DNA of 64,000 bases from an uncultured Altererythrobacter sp. (GCA_913055875.1 CAJXJY010000007.1:56959-120958); one strand, 5' to 3'; numbered from the stretch's first letter, positions 26,094-38,396 are shown. Notes: generated by a model not told the origin, from the sequence alone. Numbers and translations: made by a program.

Positions 26094-26333
26094 TCAGGCA
26101 GGCTCGGTTTCCGGCTGCTTCGCCTCGGCTTCGTCGACCTGCTCCTCCCAAGCACGATATTCCTTGCGGCTGAGCAGGTAGCGGCCGCGCGCTTCCTCGA
26201 ACTCGATCACATGGTCGCGCACTGCATGGACGACATCGGCCTTGCGGTCTTGGGACCAGTGGATGTCGTGGCTCTGCGGCAGGCCGGCGCGCTTGATACG
26301 ATCGGCTATGGTTTCATGGCGGGCGTATGGCAT
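26094..26333 (-). CDS. Small SciP/DUF1153-like protein
   Basis: 79 residues. The middle (WSQDRKADVVHAVRDHVI, FEEARGRYLLSRKEYRAWEEQVDEA) follows the pattern of DUF1153/SciP proteins (W-x-x-x-R-K-A-x-V-V-x-A-V, then EA-x-x-R-Y-x-L-S-x-E-E-F-x-x-W), which bind DNA and counteract CtrA in Caulobacter. The N-terminus (MPYARHETIADRIKRAGLP) differs from true SciP and the C-terminus is acidic, so this would be a diverged paralogue. It converges with the DUF6265 gene, five bases apart. Confidence 0.5.
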   Translation of the reverse strand: MPYARHETIADRIKRAGLPQSHDIHWSQDRKADVVHAVRDHVIEFEEARGRYLLSRKEYRAWEEQVDEAEAKQPETEPA

Positions 26334-26474
26334 TTGCGATCTCTCCTTCGCCCCCGTCCGAGTGCAGGATCGGGGGAGAAGGTTTACGCGGCCTATCCCC
26401 GCGTGGTCGCCGCCCGGTTTACCATCCGGGCGGTGCCGCGCTTGCGACGAACGGCACCTGCAGGCGCCGGCCGG

Positions 26475-28637
26475 TCACTCGCCCGCGGGTTTGTCGTCCA
26501 TCAGCCGCTGCATCAGGTAGGTGATCTGCAGCGCGCGCAGCTTGGCGCGCTGCTCGTTGTCGACGCCGCCCGAATGGCCGCCCTTGGTATCCTCGAAATA
26601 CCAATAGTCCTGCCCCAGCTCGGCCAGCCGCGCGGCGGCCTTGCGGCCATGCGCCGGATGGGTGCGGTCGTCGGCGGTCGAGGTGACGAACAGCGGCGCG
26701 GGAAAATCCTTGCCGTTGAGCAACGCCTGATAGGGCGAATAGCCGTCGATCCACGCCTTCTGTTCGGCGATGCGCGGATCGCCGTATTCGCCGATCCACG
26801 AGGCGCCGCGGCCGATCTCGTGATAGCGCAGCATGTCGAACAGCGGGATCTGCACGATCGCGGCGTTGAACAGGTCGGGGCGCTGGGTAAAGGCGGTGCC
26901 GACCAGCAGGCCGCCCTGGCTGCCGCCCTGGATGCCGAGCCGCCGCGCGCTGGTGAAGCCGCGCTGCTGCACGTCCTCCGCCACGGCGATGAAATCGTCC
27001 CAGGTGCGCTGCTTGTTCTCGCGGATCGCGCTCTGGTGCCAGCCGGGGCCGAACTCGCCGCCGCCGCGCATGTTCGCGAGCACGTAGGCGCCGCCGCGCT
27101 CGAGCCACATCTTGCCGGTGGTGCCGAGATAGCTCGGCAGCTGCGAGACCTGGAAACCGCCATAGCCGTAGAGCAGGGTGGGGGTTTCGCCGTTCATCTC
27201 CATGCCCTTGGGCTTGACGATGAAATAGGGGATTTTCGCGCCGTCCCTGCTGGTCGCCTCGTGCTGCTCGACTTCCATGCCGGCGGCCTCGAAATTGACC
27301 GGGGCGCTCTTGATCTGGACCGGGTCGGCGCTGCCGTCGGTGTAATAGAGCGTGGTCGGTTCGAGGAAGCCCGAGACGGTGTACATGATCTCGTCGTTCT
27401 CGTCCGAGGAGGCGGCGATGCCGAGCGTCGAATTGTCGGGCAGCGCGACCGGCGTGCGGACCCATTCGCCGTCCTCGAAATCGAACCGGATCACCTTGCC
27501 GACGACGTTGTCGAGCAGGCCGACGAACAGGCTGTTGCCGGTGATCGAGCCGCCACGCTTGGTCTGGCGTTCCTCGGGTGCCCAGACGAGCGTCTTCGCC
27601 GCACCGTTGGGATCGGCCTTCCATTCTTCCAGGTCGACCGCGATCAGCGCGTCGGCGGGGAAGGTCTGGCCCTGCGTCTCCCAGTCGACATCGGTGCTGA
27701 ACAGGATGTGCCCGTCGACGATGCCGTAGGGGTTGGCCTTCTTGGGCATGTCGAGCTGGAGCCAGTCGCCGTCCTTCCACACGTAATAGGCACGTTCGTG
27801 GAAGGAGAGGCCGCGATAGGCGACGCGGCCGTGCACGGTCGCTTCGTTGTCGCGCAGCAGGTAGGCGCCGGCGGAGACGTCCCTGGGATCGCCGCGATAG
27901 ATCTCCTCCGCCTCGGCGAGCGGCGTGCCGCGTTTCCACAGGCGGGTGGTGAAGGGGTATTCGCTTTCGGTGATGGTGCCGTCGCCGAAATCGCGCCCGA
28001 CCAGCAGCGTGTCGCGGTCGAGCCAGCTCGCGCCGCCCTGGCTCTTCTCCTCGATCACGAACCCGTCCTCGACGAAGCTCTTCGTCTCCATGTCGAATTC
28101 GCGCAGGACCGTCGCGTCCTCGCCGCCGTCGCTCAGCGCGATCAGGCAATAGCGCAGGTCGGGCGGCAGGCAGGAGGAGCCCGAATAGACCCATTCGCGA
28201 CCTTCGGCCGCGGCGAGCGCGTCGACATCGAGCACCGTTTCCCACTCGGGATCGTCGGTGCGATAGCTTTCGAGCGTCGTGCGGCGCAGCAGGCCCTTCG
28301 GATTGTCCTTGTCCTGCCAGAAATTGTACAACCCGTCGGGGCGGATAGAGACGAACGGGATGCGGTCGTCGCTATCGTAGATCGCCAGCGCCTCGGCCTG
28401 CAATTCGTCGAACCGCGGATCCATCGCGAAATGCGCCAGCGTGCGGTTGTTTTCGTCCTCGACCCAGCCGAGCGCCTCCGGATCGCGCGCTTCCTCGAGC
28501 CAGATATAGGGGTCGTTCTCGGCCTCGAATACGGTTTCGGCCACATTGTCTCCTGTGTCCTGCGCGGCGAGCGGCGCGGCCGGCAGGATAACTGCGGCCA
28601 GCCCCGCGGCGATGGCGCGATGCGATACGGTTTTCAT
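26475..28637 (-). CDS. Secreted prolyl oligopeptidase family serine peptidase (S9A)
   Basis: Hydrolyses short peptides, probably after proline, in the periplasm or outside the cell. The 720-residue protein has a signal peptide (residues 1-25, ending PLAAQ), a seven-bladed beta-propeller (about residues 80-450) and an alpha/beta-hydrolase domain with the triad Ser573 in GGSQGG, Asp656/657 in STADDRTHPAH and His688 in KGGHSGG. The YGGFQVSQLPSY and WLERGGAYVLANMRGGGEFG segments are typical of S9A. An ATG 45 codons upstream encodes no signal peptide and is rejected. It stands alone, separated from the ATP operon by a terminator. Confidence 0.92.
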   Translation of the reverse strand: MKTVSHRAIAAGLAAVILPAAPLAAQDTGDNVAETVFEAENDPYIWLEEARDPEALGWVEDENNRTLAHFAMDPRFDELQAEALAIYDSDDRIPFVSIRPDGLYNFWQDKDNPKGLLRRTTLESYRTDDPEWETVLDVDALAAAEGREWVYSGSSCLPPDLRYCLIALSDGGEDATVLREFDMETKSFVEDGFVIEEKSQGGASWLDRDTLLVGRDFGDGTITESEYPFTTRLWKRGTPLAEAEEIYRGDPRDVSAGAYLLRDNEATVHGRVAYRGLSFHERAYYVWKDGDWLQLDMPKKANPYGIVDGHILFSTDVDWETQGQTFPADALIAVDLEEWKADPNGAAKTLVWAPEERQTKRGGSITGNSLFVGLLDNVVGKVIRFDFEDGEWVRTPVALPDNSTLGIAASSDENDEIMYTVSGFLEPTTLYYTDGSADPVQIKSAPVNFEAAGMEVEQHEATSRDGAKIPYFIVKPKGMEMNGETPTLLYGYGGFQVSQLPSYLGTTGKMWLERGGAYVLANMRGGGEFGPGWHQSAIRENKQRTWDDFIAVAEDVQQRGFTSARRLGIQGGSQGGLLVGTAFTQRPDLFNAAIVQIPLFDMLRYHEIGRGASWIGEYGDPRIAEQKAWIDGYSPYQALLNGKDFPAPLFVTSTADDRTHPAHGRKAAARLAELGQDYWYFEDTKGGHSGGVDNEQRAKLRALQITYLMQRLMDDKPAGE

Positions 28638-28721
28638 GATGTTACGACCCCCTTGCAGACACATTCCTGCGCGCGGTTGTCGGCGATGGCATCGCGCTTG
28701 GCAAGCCCCCTCCGAAACGCA

Positions 28722-28747
28722 AAAGGGCGACCCGCGGGCCGCCCTTT
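28722..28747 (-). terminator. Terminator of the F1 ATP synthase operon
   Basis: An eight-base stem AAAGGGCG / CGCCCTTT with an inner ACCCGCGGGC that can extend the pairing. Read on the minus strand it starts 21 bases after the atpC stop and is followed by TTGCGTTTCG. It separates atpC from the prolyl oligopeptidase gene. Confidence 0.75.
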
Positions 28748-28768
28748 CGAATTGTACGAGGCAGACGA

Positions 28769-29029
28769 TCACTCGCCTTCGACGTGCTCCGCGAGCACGG
28801 TGAGACCGTTCGCGCCGACTTCGGCGAAGCCGCCGCGGACTTCGATCTCCTCGGGCGTCGCGCCGTCGCTGGCATAGACCTGCAGCGCGCCGTCGCGGAT
28901 CGTGCTCATCACCGGTGCATGGCCTTCGAGCACGCCGAAATCGCCTTCGGTGCCGGGGACGACCACCATGTGGACGTCTTCCGAACGGACCAGCTTGGCC
29001 GGGGTGACGAGTTCGAAATGCAGTGCCAT
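28769..29029 (-). CDS. atpC: F1 ATP synthase subunit epsilon AtpC
   Basis: Rotor-stalk subunit that couples and restrains the F1 motor. The 86-residue protein is the N-terminal beta-sandwich only: [37 protein letters not shown], then [23 protein letters not shown]. The C-terminal inhibitory helical hairpin of E. coli epsilon is missing, as is usual in alphaproteobacteria, where inhibition can depend on the separate zeta protein. It follows atpD by four bases and is the last gene of the operon. Confidence 0.95.
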   Translation of the reverse strand: MALHFELVTPAKLVRSEDVHMVVVPGTEGDFGVLEGHAPVMSTIRDGALQVYASDGATPEEIEVRGGFAEVGANGLTVLAEHVEGE

Positions 29030-29033
29030 CGGC

Positions 29034-30494
<1,461 letters not shown>

Positions 30495-30521
30495 CTAGTC
30501 CTGCCTAGCGGTTGGTGCGCC

Positions 30522-30857
30522 TTACGCGGCGCAAACGGTTTCGGGATCGGCGAGCGTCCACGCGTCTTCGCCGGCTGTAAGGGTCGCCTTGTTGCGGAGG
30601 TATTCGTCGTCGCCCAGGCCGTATTCGCACAGGACGTCTTCCGAGCCCATGCCGGCACGCTTGCAGACGGCCGTGTTGACCGGCTCGGCGTTGGGGCAAG
30701 CCTCTGCCAGCAGCGCCGAGAACAGTTCCTGGTTGGGCGCCGGGAGCGTATTGATCGGCTCGGGCGTCGCAACTTCGGTCGGCGCCGGCTCGGGAGCCGG
30801 TTCCTCGCCGCACGCGGCCAGAGCGATCAGGGGGAAAAGAAATGCGATCTTTTTCAC
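30522..30857 (-). CDS. Small lipoprotein inserted between atpG and atpD
   Basis: Function unknown. The 111-residue protein has a lipoprotein signal (FLFPLIALAAC, Cys16 in LAAC), a Pro/Glu/Ala-rich linker (residues 18-40) and a small domain with three further cysteines (EACPNAEP, AVCKRAGMGSEDVLCEYG) and another near the C-terminus (PETVCAA). The start is a GTG with GGAATTCCCTAC upstream. It lies 15 bases after atpG and 30 bases before atpD on the same strand, so it is almost certainly cotranscribed with the F1 genes. It would be exported, unlike its neighbours. Confidence 0.8.
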   Translation of the reverse strand: MKKIAFLFPLIALAACGEEPAPEPAPTEVATPEPINTLPAPNQELFSALLAEACPNAEPVNTAVCKRAGMGSEDVLCEYGLGDDEYLRNKATLTAGEDAWTLADPETVCAA

Positions 30858-30872
30858 GTAGGGAATTCCTGC

Positions 30873-31742
30873 CTAGAGCGCTTCCGCGCCCGCGATAATT
30901 TCGATGAGTTCGGTGGTGATCGCGGCCTGGCGGCTGCGATTGTACTGGATGGTGAGCTTGTTGATCAGGTCGCCGGCATTGCGCGTGGCGTTGTCCATCG
31001 CGGTCATCGACGCGCCCTGTTCCGACGCTTCGCGTTCGAGCAGCGCGCCGAACAGCTGCGTCTTGACGTAGCGCGGCAGCAGTTCGGCGAGGATTTCCTC
31101 CTCGTCGGGCTCGTATTCGACCGCCGCGCCGCTGGTATCGGCCTGTTCGGGAGCGGGGACGGGGATCAGCTGGACCGTGGTCGGGTCCTGCGCCAGCGCC
31201 GACTTGAAGATCGGGTAGACCAGGTGTGCGACGTCGAACTTGCCCGCATCGAACATCTCGATCAGCTCGGCGGCGATCGCCTCGGCTTCCTCGAAGCCCG
31301 GCGTGCGCACGTCGGAAGTGTCGAAATGCCTGGCGATGGAGTCGGCGTAGTCGCGCCTGATCGGCGCGCGGCCCTTCTTGCCGACGAGGTAGAACTCGAC
31401 GCTCTTGCCCTCGGCGATCAGCGCCTTGGCCTTGACCTTGGCCGCCTTGACGAGGTTGGCGTTGAGACCGCCGCACAACCCCTTGTCGGTGTTGACTAGC
31501 ACGATGAGGTTGCGCTGGTCGCTGCCGGTCCCGGCGAGGAGCTTGGGCGCGCCTTCGCCCGAGACCTTGCCCGCGAGCGAGGCCATCACCGCGGAGAGCC
31601 GCTCGGCATAGGGGCGCCCGGCTTCGGCCGCCGCCTGCGCACGGCGCAGCTTCGCCGCCGCGACCATCTGCTTGGCCTTGGTGATCTTCTGGGTCGACTT
31701 GACCGAGTTGATCCGGCCCTTGAGTTCCTTGAGTGAAGCCAC
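30873..31742 (-). CDS. atpG: F1 ATP synthase subunit gamma AtpG
   Basis: Central rotor shaft of F1. The 289-residue protein has the family N-terminal helix [32 protein letters not shown] pattern (first part visible at residues 1-30), [16 protein letters not shown] near residue 83 and the C-terminal helix [38 protein letters not shown] pattern. An acidic insertion around residues 205-225 ([18 protein letters not shown] region) is normal for the group. It lies between two non-standard small genes, at 31747 and 30522. Confidence 0.97.
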   Translation of the reverse strand: MASLKELKGRINSVKSTQKITKAKQMVAAAKLRRAQAAAEAGRPYAERLSAVMASLAGKVSGEGAPKLLAGTGSDQRNLIVLVNTDKGLCGGLNANLVKAAKVKAKALIAEGKSVEFYLVGKKGRAPIRRDYADSIARHFDTSDVRTPGFEEAEAIAAELIEMFDAGKFDVAHLVYPIFKSALAQDPTTVQLIPVPAPEQADTSGAAVEYEPDEEEILAELLPRYVKTQLFGALLEREASEQGASMTAMDNATRNAGDLINKLTIQYNRSRQAAITTELIEIIAGAEAL

Positions 31743-31746
31743 TTTA

Positions 31747-31968
31747 CTATCCTTCGGAAGCGGCGGGCAGTGCCGGCTCGCGTTCCAGATCCGCTACGCG
31801 CTCGCCCGCCATCAGCAGCAGGATTGCGCCGGCGATCCCGACCAGCCCGGCGAAGATGCCGAGCTTCTTGACCCCCGAGCCCGGCGGATCGCGCAGCGCG
31901 GCGATGAAGAGCTCCACGCCCTTCAGCAGCACCAGCACGCAGCCGAGATAGAAGATCAGGTTCAGCAT
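31747..31968 (-). CDS. Small two-helix membrane protein inserted between atpA and atpG
   Basis: Function unknown. The 73-residue protein has two hydrophobic segments (residues 2-26, [22 protein letters not shown]; residues 36-54, [19 protein letters not shown]) joined by the loop [11 protein letters not shown], and an acidic tail. It lies 10 bases after atpA and four bases before atpG on the same strand, so it belongs to the operon. It does not look like any Fo subunit: there is no c-subunit Asp/Glu in the second helix. Homologues should be sought only at this place in relatives. Confidence 0.75.
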   Translation of the reverse strand: MLNLIFYLGCVLVLLKGVELFIAALRDPPGSGVKKLGIFAGLVGIAGAILLLMAGERVADLEREPALPAASEG

Positions 31969-31978
31969 CGTCGGACCG

Positions 31979-34067
<2,089 letters not shown>

Positions 34068-34157
34068 GCGTCTCTCGTCCTTTGAAGGTCCGGAAAATAA
34101 CGATGCTGCGGCCTCGCCGTTCCGGGTGCACGAGGGCTCCCCGGCAAGGTTGGCGCG

Positions 34158-34186
34158 CGCCTAGCACCGGGTCTTGTGCAATGCAA
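34158..34186 (-). promoter_or_regulatory. Possible promoter of the F1 ATP synthase operon
   Basis: On the minus strand TTGCAT (34186-34181) is followed after 17 bases by TAGGCG (34163-34158), about 90 bases before the atpH start. The -35 hexamer is good and the spacing ideal; the -10 is poor. It is the best candidate in the 346-base gap 34068-34413, which otherwise holds only the repeat. Confidence 0.25.
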
Positions 34187-34197
34187 CCGGGTGATGA

Positions 34198-34388
34198 AAT
34201 CCCTCCCCCTCGACGGGGGAGGGATAGCGGAGGTTGCTCGCTTGCGAGCTACCGCAGCTTGGGTGAGGGGGAAGGGCGAAACGCTTATGGGTTTGGCTCG
34301 GCAGGCGCTGCACCCGTCCCCTCATCCAAGCTTCGCTAGGCGCTGACGCGCCAAGCTACGCTATCCTTCCCCCTCGAGAGGGAAGGAG
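34198..34388. repeat. Composite palindromic repeat upstream of the TauD-like gene
   Basis: Begins CCCTCCCCCTCGACGGGGGAGGG (itself a hairpin), continues with GCTCGCTTGCGAGC (another), and ends with a module at 34321-34388 that is nearly identical to 23266-23331 (CATCCAAGCTTCGCTAGGCG... TATCCTTCCCCCTCGAG). It fills most of the space between the ATP operon promoter region and the gene at 34414. Confidence 0.8.
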
Positions 34389-34413
34389 TAATGTGGTGCA
34401 AAGGAGAGAATCG

Positions 34414-35241
34414 ATGCGCATCACCCCGCTGGCCCCCGCATGCGGGATCGAAATCGCCGGGATCCAGCTCGCTGACACCGACGGCGACGAACTCGAAGCC
34501 GTCAGGCAGGCGATCTACCGGCACGGCGTGGCGGTGTTTCGCTCGCAGGACCTGACGCCCGAGGACCATATCGCCTTCGCCCGGCGCTGGGGCGGGATCG
34601 ATATCAACAACTACTTCCCGCTGAACGACGCCTGGCCCGAAATCGCGCTGGTGCGCAAGAGCGCCGGGCAGCAGACCAATATCGGCGGCGCGTGGCATAC
34701 CGACCATTCCTACGACCAGGTGCCGGCGATGGGTTCGATCCTGGTCGCGCGCATGCTGCCCCCGAGGGGCGGGGACACGCTGTTCGCGCATATGGGCGCG
34801 GCCTACGATTCGCTGCCGGACGATCTCAAGGACGAGATCGAGGGGCTGGAGGCGTTCCACACCGCCGACCATGTCTACCGGGAAGGCGGCCTCTACGCGC
34901 AGACCGATATCGGCGGCGAGCTGCGCGGGCAGGACCTGAAGACCGGTGCGGTCCACCCGGTGGCGATCCGCCACCCGCAGACCGGCCGCAAGCTGCTCTA
35001 CGTCAACCGCGCCTTCACGATCCACTTCGTCGGCCGGACGCGCGAGGAAAGCCTGCCGCTGCTGAACCGGCTCTACGACGCGGCATTATCTGCGGACAAC
35101 CAGTGCCGGGTGCAATGGGAGCCGGGCACGGTCGCGATCTGGGATAACCGCACCACCTGGCACAATGCGCTCAACGACTATCACGGCCACGCCCGCGAAA
35201 TGCACCGCATCACCCTGAGCGGGGAGGCGCTGGCGGCCTAA
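34414..35241 (+). CDS. TauD/TfdA family Fe(II)/2-oxoglutarate dioxygenase
   Basis: Non-haem iron oxygenase that couples oxidation of an organic substrate to decarboxylation of 2-oxoglutarate. The 275-residue protein has the iron ligands His95 and Asp97 in WHTDHSY, distal His250 in TTWHNAL and the 2-oxoglutarate-binding Arg265 in MHRITLSG. The segment FVGRTREESLPLL is common in TfdA-like members. The substrate (taurine, a phenoxyacetate or another compound) cannot be told, and no sulfonate transport genes are nearby. The start follows AAAGGAGAG; a GTG seven codons upstream is less likely. The stop overlaps that of the next, convergent gene. Confidence 0.9.
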   Translation: MRITPLAPACGIEIAGIQLADTDGDELEAVRQAIYRHGVAVFRSQDLTPEDHIAFARRWGGIDINNYFPLNDAWPEIALVRKSAGQQTNIGGAWHTDHSYDQVPAMGSILVARMLPPRGGDTLFAHMGAAYDSLPDDLKDEIEGLEAFHTADHVYREGGLYAQTDIGGELRGQDLKTGAVHPVAIRHPQTGRKLLYVNRAFTIHFVGRTREESLPLLNRLYDAALSADNQCRVQWEPGTVAIWDNRTTWHNALNDYHGHAREMHRITLSGEALAA

Positions 35242-35627
35242 ATGAGCCAGCGAACGAGGAATACGACTAGAGCCAGCCCGATCGTGACCGGCAGTGCCTT
35301 CCAGACCACGTAACCCATCAAGTAGAAGAGCCCGCCGATGAATCGCGGCCAGCCGGGAAAATTGTCGTCGCTGGCGAGTTCGCGCACCTGGTGGAGCTGC
35401 TCCGGATCGCAGGGTGGCTCTACGCCGGCCCGGATTTGCCGCTGAGCTTGGGCCAACTCGGTCTGCAGCTTGTCCTCGGGGACCCCCAGGCTCATGCGCA
35501 TCTGCGAAAAATAGGCGCTGACGAATAGATCGTCGCTTCCGGCACTGGGTTCGAAACCGCATGCTTCACAGCGAAACCAAGGCTGCACCTTGTCGGCGCC
35601 GCATCGAATGCAGACAGCTCCGATCAC
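35238..35627 (-). CDS. Membrane-anchored zinc-ribbon protein of unknown function
   Basis: 129 residues, no recognised family. The N-terminus is a zinc ribbon (CIRCGADKVQPWFRCEACG, four Cys at residues 6, 9, 20 and 23). The middle is charged, and the C-terminus has two hydrophobic stretches (about residues 93-112 and 113-128, ending VVFLVRWLI). It probably sits in the cytoplasmic membrane with the zinc ribbon in the cytoplasm. The start is a GTG 19 bases after the protease gene's stop, so it is likely cotranscribed with that gene. It overlaps the convergent dioxygenase stop by four bases. Confidence 0.65.
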   Translation of the reverse strand: MIGAVCIRCGADKVQPWFRCEACGFEPSAGSDDLFVSAYFSQMRMSLGVPEDKLQTELAQAQRQIRAGVEPPCDPEQLHQVRELASDDNFPGWPRFIGGLFYLMGYVVWKALPVTIGLALVVFLVRWLI

Positions 35628-35646
35628 CTGCAGGGGCTCGGTGCAG

Positions 35647-37248
35647 TCAATTCTTCGCCTCGCACGAATAGACCAGCCGTTCGTTCGGCGCCTCGGGCAG
35701 GCCGGCGATCACCGCGCCCTGCAAATCGCCGAGCTTCGCCGCCGCGCCTTCGGTCTCGCAAGCGGGCGGGGTGTAGCGGCCGCGGGCTTCGCGCGCCTCG
35801 GCCATCGCGCTGAGCGACAGCAAATAGCGGTCGGTGCGGAAGGTGCCGCTGTCGGGGTCGTAGGTGTTGACCGAGACCGCGTCCTCCTCGTTGGGCACGA
35901 ACACGCGCGACCAGTCGCCCGCGGCGAGGCCGTATTGCGTGCGGGAATTGACGCAGCCGTCCTCCGCCCAGTCGAACTCGATCTGCTTGTCGGGCGCGCC
36001 GGTGATGCGGCTGCGCGTGATGTCGAGCGTGCAGATCAGCGTGCCTGCGCCGTTCGCGGCGGATTGCGGGGGCGCATCGGGATCCTCGCCCTCGCTCGCC
36101 TGCAAGGCGGCCTCGACTCGGCGGTCGATCTCGTCGAGGCCGGGGCGGGTGAACCACAGCGCCAGCGCGGCGATCGCCGCCACCGCGGCGATCGTACCCG
36201 CGATCATCAGCCGCCGCTCGGCGGCGGTGCGCGCGCCGTCGTCTTCGGCCTCCTCGTCGAGCGGGGCGGCCTCCTCGGCGCGCTTCGCCTGCCATGCCCG
36301 CCACGCGACGAACCCGGCGCCCAGCGCGACCAGCGTCAGCAGGAAAGCGAGCGCCATCGCATTCTCGCGCTCGGACTGGACCTCCTCCGCCGCAACCAGC
36401 CGCGCGCGTTCGCGCTTCTGCCGCGCTTCCTCGCGCTGCGCCGCCAGCGCCACCCGCGACGCCTCGCGCTCGCGCTCGATCCGCACTCTCTCGGCCTCGT
36501 CGAGATCGGCGAGGCTGCGGCACGGCAGCGCGTTGACTCTCGCCGTCACCTCGTTCGCCTCGAGGAACGGCACCAGTTCGCGCGTCGAGACCGCGAAGAA
36601 GAATTCCGCGTCCGACCCGCCCGAATCGGCGCCGAAGCTGTTGACCCCGATCACGCGCCCGCAGCCGTCGAGCAGCGGTCCGCCCGAATTGCCGCGCGCG
36701 ATCGGCGCGGTGTGGAGGATGGTGTCGAACTGCCGGCTCGGCCGCGCGCCCGAGATGAAGCCGCGGCTCTTCACCGGCGGCTGCGGCTTGAAGATGTCGT
36801 CGAGATCGAGCCCCTGCGCGCGGTCGACATTCATCGGATAGCCGACGCTGGTCACATCGCCGCTGTCGCGCGGCGGGCTGCCCGCGATCGTCAGCGGCGG
36901 CAGCCGCAGCCCGCCGGTCAGCTCGACCAAAGCGAGATCGTTGCGCGGGCTGACCGAGACCGGCCTGGCATAGACCGCCTCCGCCCCGTCGCTCGGGACG
37001 ATGCCGATCCGCAAGGTGTCGTCCTGCAACGCCTCGCGCACCACATGCGCGTTGGTGACGATCTGCGTCGGGGTGACCGCGAAGCCGGTGCCGTGGCTGA
37101 GCGGGAAGACCTCGTCGCCTTCCTTGCCGATGATCACCACTCGCACCACGCCGCGCGCGGCGGCGTCGATATCGGCGGGGTCGGCGCCGGCGGTCTGCGG
37201 CAGGGCGAGCGCAAGCAGCGCGGCGAAGAGGACGAACAGCCGTGTCAT
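35647..37248 (-). CDS. Membrane-anchored trypsin-like serine protease (S1C type)
   Basis: The 533-residue protein has a signal peptide (residues 1-23), a trypsin-fold protease domain (residues 28-240) with His68 in TNAHVV, Asp104 in RNDLALV and Ser188 in RGNSGGP, then a charged coiled coil (residues 260-310, ERVRIEREREASRV...), a membrane helix near residue 322, a second near residue 370, and a C-terminal domain of about 140 residues with four Cys. The family resembles DegP/HtrA but no PDZ domain is seen. The C-terminal domain is unassigned. It diverges from ada by 110 bases. Confidence 0.85.
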   Translation of the reverse strand: MTRLFVLFAALLALALPQTAGADPADIDAAARGVVRVVIIGKEGDEVFPLSHGTGFAVTPTQIVTNAHVVREALQDDTLRIGIVPSDGAEAVYARPVSVSPRNDLALVELTGGLRLPPLTIAGSPPRDSGDVTSVGYPMNVDRAQGLDLDDIFKPQPPVKSRGFISGARPSRQFDTILHTAPIARGNSGGPLLDGCGRVIGVNSFGADSGGSDAEFFFAVSTRELVPFLEANEVTARVNALPCRSLADLDEAERVRIEREREASRVALAAQREEARQKRERARLVAAEEVQSERENAMALAFLLTLVALGAGFVAWRAWQAKRAEEAAPLDEEAEDDGARTAAERRLMIAGTIAAVAAIAALALWFTRPGLDEIDRRVEAALQASEGEDPDAPPQSAANGAGTLICTLDITRSRITGAPDKQIEFDWAEDGCVNSRTQYGLAAGDWSRVFVPNEEDAVSVNTYDPDSGTFRTDRYLLSLSAMAEAREARGRYTPPACETEGAAAKLGDLQGAVIAGLPEAPNERLVYSCEAKN

Positions 37249-37358
37249 CGCGCCGCCTCTACAGCCGGGCGGACATTGACCGCAAGCTTCGGGACGCGGC
37301 GAGGATATGGCGGGGCTATCTGGAGCTGCGAACGACCGCATGGCATGAAAGGCCCGAT

Positions 37359-38396
37359 ATGCAACCGACCGACCGACTCGACGACGACCAGCGCTGGCGC
37401 ATCGCGCTCGCCAAGGATCGCCGCTTCGACGGCGTGTTCGTCACCGGAGTGCATTCGACCGGCATTTACTGCCGCCCCTCGTGCCCGGCGCGCGCGCCCA
37501 AGCGCGAGAACGTGCGCTTCTACGCCACCCCCGAGGATGCCGAAGCGGCGGGCCTGCGCGCGTGCAAGCGCTGCGCCCCCGACCAGCTCTCGCGCGAGGA
37601 AGGCGCGGTGAAGGACGCGCTCGCGCTGCTCCAGCGGAGCGAACAGCCGGTCCCGCTCGCCAGGCTGGCGGCGCTGACCGGCTATTCGCCGACGCATTTC
37701 CAGCGCGTGTTCAAGCGCGCGGTCGGCCTCTCGCCCGCCGCCTACAGCCGCGCTCTGCGCGAGGAACGCGCCAAGGGCGCGCTGGCGGGCGCGGAGAAAG
37801 TCACCGATGCGATCTACGATGCGGGCTACGAGGCGCCGAGCCGCTTCTACGCCGCGATGGAAGGGAGGCTGGGCATGGCTGCCAGCGACTGGACCAATGG
37901 CGGCGCGGGCCGCACGATACACTACGCGATCGTCGACACCACGCTCGCCCCGATGCTGGTCGCCGCGACCGAGAAGGGCGTGTGCTGCCTCAGCTTCGAC
38001 GAGGGCGAGGCGGAACTGCGCGCGCGCTTCCCGAAAGCCGAACTGGTCGAGGGCGGCGAGGAGTTCCGCGAGCTGTTCGAACGCGTCGTCGCGGCGGTCG
38101 AGCAGCCGGGGACGGGGCAGGACATCCCCCTCGACGTCAAGGGCACCGTGTTCCAGCAGCGCTGCTGGCAGGCGCTGCGCGAAATCCCCCCGGGCGAGAC
38201 GCGCAGCTACGGCGAGCAGGCGGCGGCGATCGGCAACCCCAAAGCGAGCCGCGCGGTCGGCGGCGCCAACGGCGCGAACCACATCGCGGTGCTGATCCCC
38301 TGCCACCGCGTGATCGCGCATGACGGCGGGCTCGGCGGGTACGCCTACGGCACCGACATCAAGGCCGAATTGCTGAGAAGGGAAGAACAGGCATGA
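37359..38396 (+). CDS. ada: Bifunctional DNA repair methyltransferase and transcriptional activator Ada
   Basis: Removes methyl groups from phosphotriesters and O6-methylguanine and activates the adaptive response. The 345-residue protein has the N-terminal zinc domain with Cys38, Cys42, Cys69 and Cys72, the same numbering as in E. coli Ada (Cys38 is the methyl acceptor), a middle AraC-type helix-turn-helix (LARLAALTGYSPTHFQRVFKRAVGLSP), and a C-terminal O6-alkylguanine transferase domain with acceptor Cys315 in PCHRVI. All sites are intact. The start MQPTDRL is preferred over an upstream in-frame ATG. The next gene overlaps by four bases. A partial copy of its 3' end lies at 39160-39280. Confidence 0.95.
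   Translation: MQPTDRLDDDQRWRIALAKDRRFDGVFVTGVHSTGIYCRPSCPARAPKRENVRFYATPEDAEAAGLRACKRCAPDQLSREEGAVKDALALLQRSEQPVPLARLAALTGYSPTHFQRVFKRAVGLSPAAYSRALREERAKGALAGAEKVTDAIYDAGYEAPSRFYAAMEGRLGMAASDWTNGGAGRTIHYAIVDTTLAPMLVAATEKGVCCLSFDEGEAELRARFPKAELVEGGEEFRELFERVVAAVEQPGTGQDIPLDVKGTVFQQRCWQALREIPPGETRSYGEQAAAIGNPKASRAVGGANGANHIAVLIPCHRVIAHDGGLGGYAYGTDIKAELLRREEQA

Noticed and set aside
26211..28877. 888-codon open frame antisense to the prolyl oligopeptidase
   Set aside because: The oligopeptidase has a full catalytic triad and signal peptide; the antisense product has no recognisable domain.
31747..31968. Displaced Fo subunit c
   Set aside because: Two hydrophobic helices fit, but there is no carboxylate in the middle of the second helix and no RQP-type loop.
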